A stretch of 64,000 nt of DNA from CAYVQZ01 sp964453435 (GTDB taxonomy: Bacteria; Abyssobacteria; SURF-5). The first letter of the stretch is position 1, and every line of letters starts with the position of its first letter. Of the stretch, positions 53,922 through 61,748 are shown in pieces. A model generated the notes under the pieces. The model had not been told where the DNA came from. It saw nothing but the letters and a program-made list of their open reading frames with translations, and ran no database searches. A program made the translations under genes and the position numbers. The DNA lies in NCBI GenBank assembly GCA_964453435.1, contig CAYVQZ010000017.1:11197-75196 (forward strand). Direction: 5' to 3'.

Positions 53922-54710
53922 ATGATGAGCCAAAACCAAGAGGTTCTGTACGAGGTCAGGGATAAAGTGGCTACCATCACCATGAATCGGCCGGAACGTC
54001 GCAATGCGCTCAACCCCAACGTCATGGCCGGGTTGAACCGATATCTGGACCAGGCCGGGGCCGACCCCGGCGTGTCGGCAATCGTTCTGACCGGCAGCGG
54101 CGGCAACTTCTGCTCGGGGGCCGACCTCGGCGGCAGCTTCGATTCCGAACAGTCGTTCCTCGGCATGCACCACGACCGGGGCCATTACGCAGACCTTCTG
54201 ATTAAAATGAATGCGTGCAAGAAGCCTATACTGGCGGCCGTGGAAGGATATTGCTTGGCCGGCGGGACAGGACTCTGCATGTCCAGCGATGTGGCCGTCG
54301 CAAGCGAGGACGCGCAGTTCGGTATGCCCGAAATCAAGCGCGGTCTTTGGCCTTATATGGTGACAGCCGTGCTCATCCGCAACGTCGGCCGGAAAAAAGC
54401 GCTCGAGTTGTGCATGACCGGCGACCGTATACCGGCGGCCGAAGCCGAGCGCATCGGCATGATTAACTATTGTGTCTCCAAGAGCGAATTCCGGGAGAAA
54501 GTGGCGGAAATGTCCGCCAAGCTGTCGTCATATAGCCCCGCTGTTATGGGACTTGGAAAGGCGTCGTTCTATCGTATAGCCGACATGGCCATGGGCGATG
54601 CCCTGCGCTATCTCCATTCGCAATTGACCATCAATACTCAAGTCGAGGATTTGATGGAGGGCATCGCCGCTTTCATGGAGAAGCGCGACCCTGTGTGGAA
54701 GGGACGTTGA
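53922..54710 (+). CDS. enoyl-CoA hydratase/isomerase (crotonase) family protein
   Basis: A 262-residue crotonase. The CoA-binding and oxyanion motifs are present: ITMNRPERRNALN, NFCSGADLGG and AAVEGYCLAGGTGL. Of the two glutamates of true hydratases only one remains: the first is Gly117 (GGTGLCM), the second is E137 in GMPEIKRG. Enzymes of this kind are often isomerases, hydrolases or decarboxylases rather than hydratases. GGAGGAG is better spaced for the second ATG (53925), so the true start may be one codon later. It is 24 bases after the BKACE gene. Confidence 0.92.
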   Translation: MMSQNQEVLYEVRDKVATITMNRPERRNALNPNVMAGLNRYLDQAGADPGVSAIVLTGSGGNFCSGADLGGSFDSEQSFLGMHHDRGHYADLLIKMNACKKPILAAVEGYCLAGGTGLCMSSDVAVASEDAQFGMPEIKRGLWPYMVTAVLIRNVGRKKALELCMTGDRIPAAEAERIGMINYCVSKSEFREKVAEMSAKLSSYSPAVMGLGKASFYRIADMAMGDALRYLHSQLTINTQVEDLMEGIAAFMEKRDPVWKGR

Positions 54711-54762
54711 ACACCCCTGTTTTCATTGACCCCAAACCCCAAAAAATCAGGAACAAGGAAGA

Positions 54763-55011
54763 ATGAGCAAAACCATCGAAGTGAGAGCGCCAATGTCCGG
54801 AGTGTTCTACAGGAGACCAGCCCCTGAGCAGCCCCCATACGTCGAGGTGGGCGATACGGTCAAAAAGAAGCAGGTTCTGGGATTACTCGAAACAATGAAA
54901 GTCTTTCAGAAAATCAAATCGCCGGCGGCCGGCAAAATCGCCGAAATCATGGCCGAAAACGAATCCCCGCTGAAAGATGGGGACCTGATGTTCGTTCTAG
55001 AAGGCGAATAG
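54763..55011 (+). CDS. biotin carboxyl carrier protein (free-standing biotinyl domain)
   Basis: An 82-residue biotinyl domain with no extra N-terminal part. The lysine that carries biotin is K46 in LLETMKVFQK; RAPMSGVFYR, VGDTVKKKQVLG and the end LKDGDLMFVLEGE are the usual flanks. It would shuttle carboxybiotin between the biotin carboxylase and the CT1/CT2 pair encoded next to it. The ATG follows AAGGAAGA. Confidence 0.94.
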   Translation: MSKTIEVRAPMSGVFYRRPAPEQPPYVEVGDTVKKKQVLGLLETMKVFQKIKSPAAGKIAEIMAENESPLKDGDLMFVLEGE

Positions 55012-55155
55012 GAACTGTTCAGCATGTCCGATAGCGAACACGAACAATTTCTTCATGGAACGCCGCGCCCGCAAACGCATCTGCGCATGCTGAATCGGCG
55101 ACTCTATAATTCGTAATTGTCTGAAACACCATTTTCCCGAAAAGGGTGATAAGCG

Positions 55156-56523
55156 ATGCTCTCCAAGATACTCATAGCCAACAGGGGCGAGATCGCCCTC
55201 AGAGTCTTGCGCGCAACAAAGGAGCTCGGGATAAAGAGCGTGGCCGTGTATTCCGAAGCCGACAAGGACAGCTTGCATGTGCGTCACGCCGACGAGAGCG
55301 TGTGCATCGGGCCACCCAGCAGCGCCCGGAGTTATCTGAATGTTCACGCCGTCATCGAAGCGGCAAAGAAAACGGGCGCCGAAGCGATTCACCCCGGCTA
55401 CGGTTACCTCGCCGAAAACGGGAACTTTGCCCGCGCTTGCAAAGACGCCGGCATCGTCTTCATCGGGCCAACCCCGGAAAACCTCGACCTGGCCGGTGAC
55501 AAAATCAAGGCCAAAGCGCTCATCAACCAAGCCGGAGTGCCCGTAGTCGCGTCAAGCCCCGACGGCGTGGGTTCGATTGGCGAAGCGGTCGCGGTATCTT
55601 CTGAAATAGGCTATCCGGTCATGCTCAAAGCTGCGGCCGGCGGCGGCGGGCGCGGCATTCGCATCTGTCCGGATGAAGATACCTTGAGGGAAGAATTCCC
55701 CGTCGCCAGGGCGGAAGTGAAAGCGGCGTTCGGCGACGACTCGGTGTATATCGAGAAGTACCTCGTGAATCCGCGACACATCGAGTTTCAGGTTTTGGCC
55801 GACAGGTTCGGCAATGTTATCCACTTGGGCGAGCGCGAATGCTCGATTCAGCGGCGCTACCAGAAATTGATCGAAGAGGCGCCCTCTCCCGCCATGACGC
55901 CCGAGCTGCGGAAAGCCATGGGGGAGGCCGCGGTGAACGCGGCCAGGGCGGTGAACTACTTCAACGCGGGAACGGTGGAATTTCTGCTCGACCAGCAAGG
56001 CAACTTCTATTTCATGGAGATTAACGCCCGCATCCAGGTCGAACATCCCGTCACCGAGGTGGTCACCGGCGTAGACCTGGTCAAGGAACAGATTCGGCTG
56101 GCCAACGGCGGAAAGCTCGAATACGGTTTCGACGAGATCAAACTGAGAGGCTGGGCCATCGAGTGCCGGATTAACGCCGAGAATCCGGACTTCAACTTTG
56201 CGCCTTCACCGGGAATCATAGAAGAATACAGCCCTCCCGCCGGCCCGGGGGTCAGGCTGGACACCCACCTCTACCAGGGATATGAACTGCCGATATATTA
56301 TGACTCGCTCATTGCAAAACTCATCTGCTACGATGCAACCAGAGACGCAGCGATTCGCGTTCTGAAAAAAGCTCTCCGCGAGTTCACCATCAAGCCGATA
56401 AAAACCACAATCCCTCTCTATTTGAAAATCGTCGATGATCCCGAATTCCAAAAAGGAGACATCCACACCGGCTATATCAAGAAGTTTGTTCCGGACGACG
56501 ACGATGATGACGACGACGAGTGA
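55156..56523 (+). CDS. accC: biotin carboxylase (acyl-CoA carboxylase subunit)
   Basis: A 455-residue ATP-grasp enzyme that carboxylates biotin. N-terminal KILIANRGEIALRV, then AIHPGYGYLAEN, the glycine-rich ATP loop KAAAGGGGRGIRI, ERECSIQRRYQK, FYFMEINARIQVEHPVTE and the C-terminal domain (EYSPPAGPGVRLD). The length matches stand-alone subunits such as AccC, with no fused carrier domain. The last residues are a run of aspartates ending in Glu, absent from relatives. It is separated from the carrier gene by 144 bases. Confidence 0.96.
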   Translation: MLSKILIANRGEIALRVLRATKELGIKSVAVYSEADKDSLHVRHADESVCIGPPSSARSYLNVHAVIEAAKKTGAEAIHPGYGYLAENGNFARACKDAGIVFIGPTPENLDLAGDKIKAKALINQAGVPVVASSPDGVGSIGEAVAVSSEIGYPVMLKAAAGGGGRGIRICPDEDTLREEFPVARAEVKAAFGDDSVYIEKYLVNPRHIEFQVLADRFGNVIHLGERECSIQRRYQKLIEEAPSPAMTPELRKAMGEAAVNAARAVNYFNAGTVEFLLDQQGNFYFMEINARIQVEHPVTEVVTGVDLVKEQIRLANGGKLEYGFDEIKLRGWAIECRINAENPDFNFAPSPGIIEEYSPPAGPGVRLDTHLYQGYELPIYYDSLIAKLICYDATRDAAIRVLKKALREFTIKPIKTTIPLYLKIVDDPEFQKGDIHTGYIKKFVPDDDDDDDDE

Positions 56524-56581
56524 TACGTTCTTATGGAAAGAAACCGCTTCGATAAGGACGTCCGGACAAGGATTGAAAGGA

Positions 56582-57568
56582 ATGGCGGAACCGCGGGTTG
56601 TTGAGAGCTTTCACACTATCGAGGCATGCGAAGATTATCTCGGCGGCGTTCGACAAGTGAGCCACGTGTTTATGTTGCCTCGGTGGGTGCGGGCATGGAC
56701 AAAAGCTTTCGCCCCCGATGATAAGCTCGATATCCTTGTAATGAAACGAAATGAAGAGGTGGTCGGTGTCGCCCCGCTGTTCATCAACGGCACGACGGCC
56801 TCGTTCGTCGGCGATTCCGAGGTTTTTGACTACATGGATTTTGCCGTCGCCCCCGGCCATGAAAAGGAATTTTATTCAGCGCTTCTCGCCGAGCTTTCAA
56901 ACCGGCGCGTGACAACCCTTGATTTGCGGTGCCTGCGCCCGGAATCAACGGTGTTTTCCCATTTGATCGCGACGGTCCGCAATCGAAACGGCAGGTGTTC
57001 TTTCGAGCCAGACGGCGTGTCGGTGGAAATCGACCTCCCGTCCGACTGGAATGAATACCTGAACATGTTACACCCAAAACAGCGGCACGAAGTGAGGCGC
57101 AAATTGAAGCGATTACGAGAGGCGGCGGACGTCCATTTCCTCGTCTTCGACAATCCCGCAGAAATATCGGGGCATTTAGACATGTTTCTGAAGATGTTTC
57201 GTGAAAGTCGGCCGGATAAGGCCGTCTTTATGGATTCCCGGATGGAATTCTTTTTTCGGTCGATGACACGCGCAATGTCCGAGGAGGGCATACTTCGTCT
57301 TTTTGCGCTCAAACTGGACAACTCAATCGCCGCCGCGTCAGTCTGCTTCGATTACCGCGACACGATGTATCTTTACAACAGCGGATACGACCCTCGATAC
57401 AAGTCGCTGAGCGTTGGCTTGCTCTGTAAAGTTCTCAGTATCAGGCACAGCATCGAAGCAGGGCGCAAAAAGTACGACTTCCTCAAAGGCGCCGAGCCCT
57501 ACAAGCACCGGTTGGGCGGAAAGGAAGTCCGCCTGTCGAGATGCCGGGTTGTCATGAAACCGCAATAA
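56582..57568 (+). CDS. GNAT-fold protein (CelD/BcsL-like, Acetyltransf_6)
   Basis: A 328-residue protein of the group annotated as CelD-like or FemAB-like acetyltransferases. Marks are SHVFMLPRWVRAWTKAF, LDLRCLRPEST, LHPKQRHEVRRKLKRLREA and FALKLDNSIAAASVCFDY with LYNSGYDPRYKSLSVG near the end. The group transfers acyl or aminoacyl groups, with few known substrates. It starts 58 bases after the biotin carboxylase and probably ends the operon; a repeat follows. The start at 56582 is chosen because the frame upstream lies inside the biotin carboxylase gene. Confidence 0.83.
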   Translation: MAEPRVVESFHTIEACEDYLGGVRQVSHVFMLPRWVRAWTKAFAPDDKLDILVMKRNEEVVGVAPLFINGTTASFVGDSEVFDYMDFAVAPGHEKEFYSALLAELSNRRVTTLDLRCLRPESTVFSHLIATVRNRNGRCSFEPDGVSVEIDLPSDWNEYLNMLHPKQRHEVRRKLKRLREAADVHFLVFDNPAEISGHLDMFLKMFRESRPDKAVFMDSRMEFFFRSMTRAMSEEGILRLFALKLDNSIAAASVCFDYRDTMYLYNSGYDPRYKSLSVGLLCKVLSIRHSIEAGRKKYDFLKGAEPYKHRLGGKEVRLSRCRVVMKPQ

Positions 57569-57574
57569 GGAATC

Positions 57575-57732
57575 TGTCTCACGATTGCTCATGTTGTCGG
57601 GAGGCCGACGCAGGGGACTGTACCGAATTACGGAATCCCCCCGTCTTTTGCGCTGAGCGGAGCGAAGTCCCGCGCATTCGCGGGATAGATTGGCGGACTG
57701 CCCCCGAAGCACGGATTCCCGATCGTGGGACA
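57575..57732. repeat. copy D of the dispersed intergenic repeat family (full length)
   Basis: A 158-base unit flanked by TGTCTCACGAT (57575-57585) and ATCGTGGGACA (57722-57732), which match as inverted repeats at 10 of 11 positions. Contains the hairpin core CCCGCG-CATT-CGCGGG followed by ATAGATT. Confidence 0.75.
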
Positions 57733-57754
57733 CACCCTAAGGAGAGATTTGGAG

Positions 57755-58549
57755 ATGAAACAAATCTGCGAGGATTTGAGAGCCGAACATGAAGCCTTGG
57801 ACGCCGTCGTTGCCGACCTGAACGACGAACAGTGGATGCTCATGACCCCTTCTCCGGGATGGAACATAAAAGACCAAGTTCGCCATCTGGCGTATTTTGA
57901 CGACCGAGCCGCTCTGTCGGCCTCCGACCCGGATGCGTTCGCCAAGCACATTGAAGAGGTGATGAGCGACCTCCCACGCTTCATGGAAGTGCTTGAAGAT
58001 GTCGGCAAGGATATGCCGATTCCGGAACTAATGGAGTGGTGGCGTCGAGAACGAAACAGGATGCTCAACGCCTATGCGTCCCTCGGCCGCAAGGACCGGC
58101 TCCCATGGTATGGCCCGCCGATGAGCGCTCTCTCTCATGCAACTGCCCGCCTGATGGAGACCTGGGCTCACGGCCAGGACGTTTTCGACGCCCTGCGCTT
58201 GAAGCGCACAAACACCGACCGCCTTCGTCATGTCGCCCACCTCGGCGTGACCACATTCGGTTGGAGCTATTCGAACCGCGGCCTCGAGGTTCCCCAAGCA
58301 CGAGTGCGAGTGGAGCTCACCGCCCCATCGGGAACCGTATGGACGTGGGGACCGGAAGATGCTCCGGACAAGATAAGCGGCCCGGCCGAAGATTTCTGTC
58401 TGGTCGTGGCCCAACGACGTCACGTGGACGACACCCGGCTCGCAGTCGTTGGCGAAACGGCCCGAGACTGGATGCTGAAGGCCCAGTGCTTCGCCGGTCC
58501 GCCGACCGACGGGCCACCACCCGGCGAGCGTATTGTCCGGCTCGAATGA
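57755..58549 (+). CDS. DinB/MDMPI-type metal-binding protein (TIGR03084-like)
   Basis: A 264-residue protein with an N-terminal four-helix bundle of the mycothiol-dependent maleylpyruvate isomerase type. The metal-binding histidines are in DQVRHLAYFDD, ALSHATARLMETWAHGQDV. A C-terminal alpha/beta domain (about 180-264) follows. Related proteins use bacillithiol or mycothiol or have no proven activity. AAGGAG precedes the ATG at 57755. The next gene encodes a double-GNAT protein, also a build known from mycothiol synthesis, so a low-molecular-weight thiol link is possible (inference). Confidence 0.85.
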   Translation: MKQICEDLRAEHEALDAVVADLNDEQWMLMTPSPGWNIKDQVRHLAYFDDRAALSASDPDAFAKHIEEVMSDLPRFMEVLEDVGKDMPIPELMEWWRRERNRMLNAYASLGRKDRLPWYGPPMSALSHATARLMETWAHGQDVFDALRLKRTNTDRLRHVAHLGVTTFGWSYSNRGLEVPQARVRVELTAPSGTVWTWGPEDAPDKISGPAEDFCLVVAQRRHVDDTRLAVVGETARDWMLKAQCFAGPPTDGPPPGERIVRLE

Positions 58550-58661
58550 CGCGGTCCCGTCCGCTTGGCTCAAGTTGCAGTCTCCGTTGCTGTTCCGTAA
58601 GTTTCCGAACATGCGTCGCCATTTTCGTGAGGCAGTCACACCACTTCCATATTATTGAACT

Positions 58662-59594
58662 ATGGCTATCGATTCTTTTGTCATACGAAGTTACCGCCCG
58701 GATGACCTCGGGCGATATCTCCGATTCCATGGCGATGCAGAAGCCATCTGCCACTCGCCGGATACATTCTTCCTTGCTTTGCTTAAGGACGAAGTCTCCG
58801 AACCGACGGCCTTTTTTCACGAGGACCTGCTTCTGGCCGAGAAGCGGGGAGAAATTGTCGGCTCCTGCCGGGTAGTTCCGGAATCGGCCATTGGCCGGGC
58901 CGTTCTGAGGCTGTTTATCGCACGCGGGCTTCTGAGCCGGGAAATCCCGGAGACGCTGGTCGGTTCTGCAGTTAACAGGGCCGGCGCTCTTGGGTTGGAA
59001 CGAGCGCACGCCGACGTGAAGGATGACGACGAGGCCGCTCGGAATTTGTTCGCGCGCCTCGGATTCAGGCCGGTCCGCCGGTATACCGAGATGGTACTGG
59101 ATATGAACCGAGTCCCCGTTGTTCAGTCAAAGCGCAAAGACCTGACCTGCCGTCCGCTCGAACCGGGCGCGGAGGAGGAATTCACTCGCCTTCAAAACCG
59201 GGTTTTCGGCGGTTCGTGGGGATTCTGCCCGAACACGACTCCCGAGGTCCTTCGGCAGTTGAACACGCCGGGTTACGGCCATGATGGCCTGATAGTGGCG
59301 TATCGGGGGAATAAGGCCGTCGGTTACTGCTGGACCGCCGGGCCGCATCGACCAAATGAGAAAAGCAAGGCGGCGAGCGGCCGAATACACATGATGGGCG
59401 TGGCCCCGGAGTCTCGCGGTCGAGGGATAGGGACACATATCCTGCGGGTTGGCCTGGAGCATCTTGCGGTTAGGGGCGCTCGAACGGTCGAGTTGACCGT
59501 GGACCACGAAAACGAGCCGGCTGTGTCGCTTTATGCAAAGGTCGGTTTCAAACCGAAGACGGCAATTATATGGTACGAAAAGAAGATGAAATAA
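58662..59594 (+). CDS. tandem GNAT N-acetyltransferase (MshD-like arrangement)
   Basis: A 310-residue protein with two GNAT domains. The first (about 1-150) is degenerate at the acetyl-CoA loop; the second (about 160-310) has the standard motif MMGVAPESRGRGIGTHIL and ends with VSLYAKVGF. Two-domain GNATs include mycothiol synthase MshD, in which only the second domain is catalytic. Nothing else proves such a role here. The gene lies 112 bases after the MDMPI-type gene. Confidence 0.88.
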   Translation: MAIDSFVIRSYRPDDLGRYLRFHGDAEAICHSPDTFFLALLKDEVSEPTAFFHEDLLLAEKRGEIVGSCRVVPESAIGRAVLRLFIARGLLSREIPETLVGSAVNRAGALGLERAHADVKDDDEAARNLFARLGFRPVRRYTEMVLDMNRVPVVQSKRKDLTCRPLEPGAEEEFTRLQNRVFGGSWGFCPNTTPEVLRQLNTPGYGHDGLIVAYRGNKAVGYCWTAGPHRPNEKSKAASGRIHMMGVAPESRGRGIGTHILRVGLEHLAVRGARTVELTVDHENEPAVSLYAKVGFKPKTAIIWYEKKMK

Positions 59595-59653
59595 AATAGA
59601 AGCGGCTCGAACCATAATCGGCGAGCGGCGGCGCCCTGTTTATTCAAGGAACT

Positions 59654-60142
59654 GTGAAAACAATGATAGATGAAAAATACGCTGAAATCTGCAAGATGGC
59701 TGTCTCTGCCGTGCCGGGCATCGAAAGAACCGGCCTGCAAGTCCTCGAACTCCGCGACCGGCACGCCAAAGTTCTCATGCCTCTCGACGAGCGCAACACG
59801 AATCACGTGGGCATCATGTACGCCGGCTCCCTTTTCACGCTGGGCGAGTTCTCGGGCGGAATCATTCATCTGGTCAGCATGGACTTCACGAAGTACGTCC
59901 CCATCGTGAAGGAAGTCCATATTCGATTTCGGCGACCGGCCATGACCGACATCACGATGGAAGTGACCATGTCGGAACAGGAGGCGAGGCGGCTTGGAGC
60001 CGAGGTCGAGGAAAAAGGCAAGGCAGATTATGAACTTGGCCTCGAATTAAAAGACCAAAGCGGCGAGACCGTGGCCGAGGTCAAGGGCGTGTGGCAGACC
60101 CGAAAAATTCCCGAGGGCATGGGCTTTCCCTTGACAAAATGA
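59654..60142 (+). CDS. hotdog-fold thioesterase-like protein (DUF4442/PaaI group)
   Basis: A 162-residue hotdog protein. The central helix region NTNHVGIMYAGSLFTLGEFSGG and the strand VKEVHIRFRRPA are typical of acyl-CoA thioesterases of the PaaI and DUF4442 groups; the usual catalytic Asp/Glu could be E-residue of the LGEFSG segment. It may hydrolyse CoA esters from the pathways encoded nearby. The start is GTG at 59654 with AAGGA close by; ATG at 59663 is an alternative three residues shorter. Its stop is 35 bases before the sulfatase. Confidence 0.85.
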   Translation: MKTMIDEKYAEICKMAVSAVPGIERTGLQVLELRDRHAKVLMPLDERNTNHVGIMYAGSLFTLGEFSGGIIHLVSMDFTKYVPIVKEVHIRFRRPAMTDITMEVTMSEQEARRLGAEVEEKGKADYELGLELKDQSGETVAEVKGVWQTRKIPEGMGFPLTK

Positions 60143-60177
60143 ACCGGCGGCGCCGGACTCAGACACGGGAGGAGAAG

Positions 60178-61701
60178 ATGAGCGATAACAAACCGAATTC
60201 TCGAAAAACTATGAAACTGGTCGCGTATGCCATTGTGGTTCTGGCATTGGGGTGGATAGTGTTCTCGATGATTTCCCGACGCCATCCGACCCTCCCGTAT
60301 CCGGAACAGGCGGCGGGCGAAGTCGGAAAATCTCCCGAATTCTCCGAAAGCTTGCCGAATTTCATTGTCATTAATGCGGATGACCTGGGATATGGCGATT
60401 TGGGATGCTACGGCGCTCGGGCCGTCAAAACGCCGAATATCGATGGGCTGGCCGAGCAGGGAGTCCGTTTCACTAATTTCTACGCCTGCGATTCCGTATG
60501 CACGCCTTCGCGCGCGGGCCTGCTGACCGGGCGCTACCCCATACGTATGGGTTTTTGTTATCCCATTTATGCTGAGGATATGACTTTAAAACAGGCGGCA
60601 TTGATGAAGGTGGGCAACCTCGTCACATATCTTGGTACCCTCGATTACGCCACGGAAGAGGGACCTGGCGGATTGCATCAATACGAAATCACTATTGCCG
60701 AAGCTCTGAAAGCACGTGACTATCGAACGGGAATGGTCGGCAAGTGGCATCTTGGAGACTATTCCACCAATCCCGATTACAATCCAAGACGCCACGGCTT
60801 CGATTTCTATTTTGGAGTGCCGCACAGCAATGATATGCATCCGTTCCCGCTCTACCGAGATGAACAAGAGTTGGAATCACACATAACAGACCAGCGCAAA
60901 CTCACGAGGCTGTATACCGAAGAAGCGATAAAATTTATAGAATCATCGCTCGACACCCCGTTCTTTCTCTACTTTGCCCACACCTTTCCTCATCGCCCCC
61001 TTTTCGCGTCCGAATCGTTCGAGGGCAGGTCGGAAGGCGGGATTTTTGGGGACACCGTGGAGGAGGTGGATTGGAGTGTGGGCCAAATACTGGACACCTT
61101 GGAAAAGCACGACCTCGCCCGGAACACAATCGTAATGTTCACCAGCGATAACGGACCCTGGTATCAGGGAAGTCCGGGGGGATTGCGAGGCAGAAAGGGG
61201 CAGAGCTGGGAGGGGGGACAGCGAGTGCCGCTCGTTGTTCGATGGCCCGACCGCATAACTCCCGGCGGTATCTGCCGTGAGCCGGCCATGAATATCGATG
61301 TGCTGCCAACGTTTCTGGAAATCGCGGGCCTGACATTGCCGACGGACAGGATTGTTGACGGCGAAAGCATAACAAAATTATTGGTGTCGCCGGAAAGCAA
61401 GTCGCCGGACAGACCGCTGTTCTTCTACCACATAGGCGAACTGGAGAGTGTCAGGGTCGGCGAATGGAAATATGTTCGCGATACCAGCCATTATACATGG
61501 CCGATGCCCGTGAACAAAAAGTTGGGCACGATGAGCGAGCATACAGAGGGACCATTGCCCCTCTTGTTCAATTTGGAAAATGCTCCGGACGAATCCTACA
61601 ATCTCATGAACAAGTATCCGTTGGTCGGCGAAGAGCTGGCTGACATAATTGCAGAATGGGAAAAGGAAATGGAGGCGAACCCACTGGGTCTCATCAAATA
61701 A
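60178..61701 (+). CDS. membrane-anchored arylsulfatase
   Basis: A 507-residue type I sulfatase. A membrane segment near the N-terminus (KLVAYAIVVLALGWIVFSM, residues about 13-31) anchors it outside the cytoplasm. Metal-binding D68-D69 are in NADDLGYGDLG, and the formylglycine site is C108 in CTPSRAGLLTGR, the C-x-P-S-R form. MVGKWHLGDY and FTSDNGPW complete the active site. It needs a formylglycine-generating enzyme, not found in the window. The ATG at 60178 follows GGGAGGAGAAG; an earlier ATG at 60139 overlaps the previous stop. Confidence 0.95.
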   Translation: MSDNKPNSRKTMKLVAYAIVVLALGWIVFSMISRRHPTLPYPEQAAGEVGKSPEFSESLPNFIVINADDLGYGDLGCYGARAVKTPNIDGLAEQGVRFTNFYACDSVCTPSRAGLLTGRYPIRMGFCYPIYAEDMTLKQAALMKVGNLVTYLGTLDYATEEGPGGLHQYEITIAEALKARDYRTGMVGKWHLGDYSTNPDYNPRRHGFDFYFGVPHSNDMHPFPLYRDEQELESHITDQRKLTRLYTEEAIKFIESSLDTPFFLYFAHTFPHRPLFASESFEGRSEGGIFGDTVEEVDWSVGQILDTLEKHDLARNTIVMFTSDNGPWYQGSPGGLRGRKGQSWEGGQRVPLVVRWPDRITPGGICREPAMNIDVLPTFLEIAGLTLPTDRIVDGESITKLLVSPESKSPDRPLFFYHIGELESVRVGEWKYVRDTSHYTWPMPVNKKLGTMSEHTEGPLPLLFNLENAPDESYNLMNKYPLVGEELADIIAEWEKEMEANPLGLIK

Positions 61702-61748
61702 GCGAAGCGCCCGGTGAAAGCGATTTTTGAAAGCTTGGTTTTTTCGGC

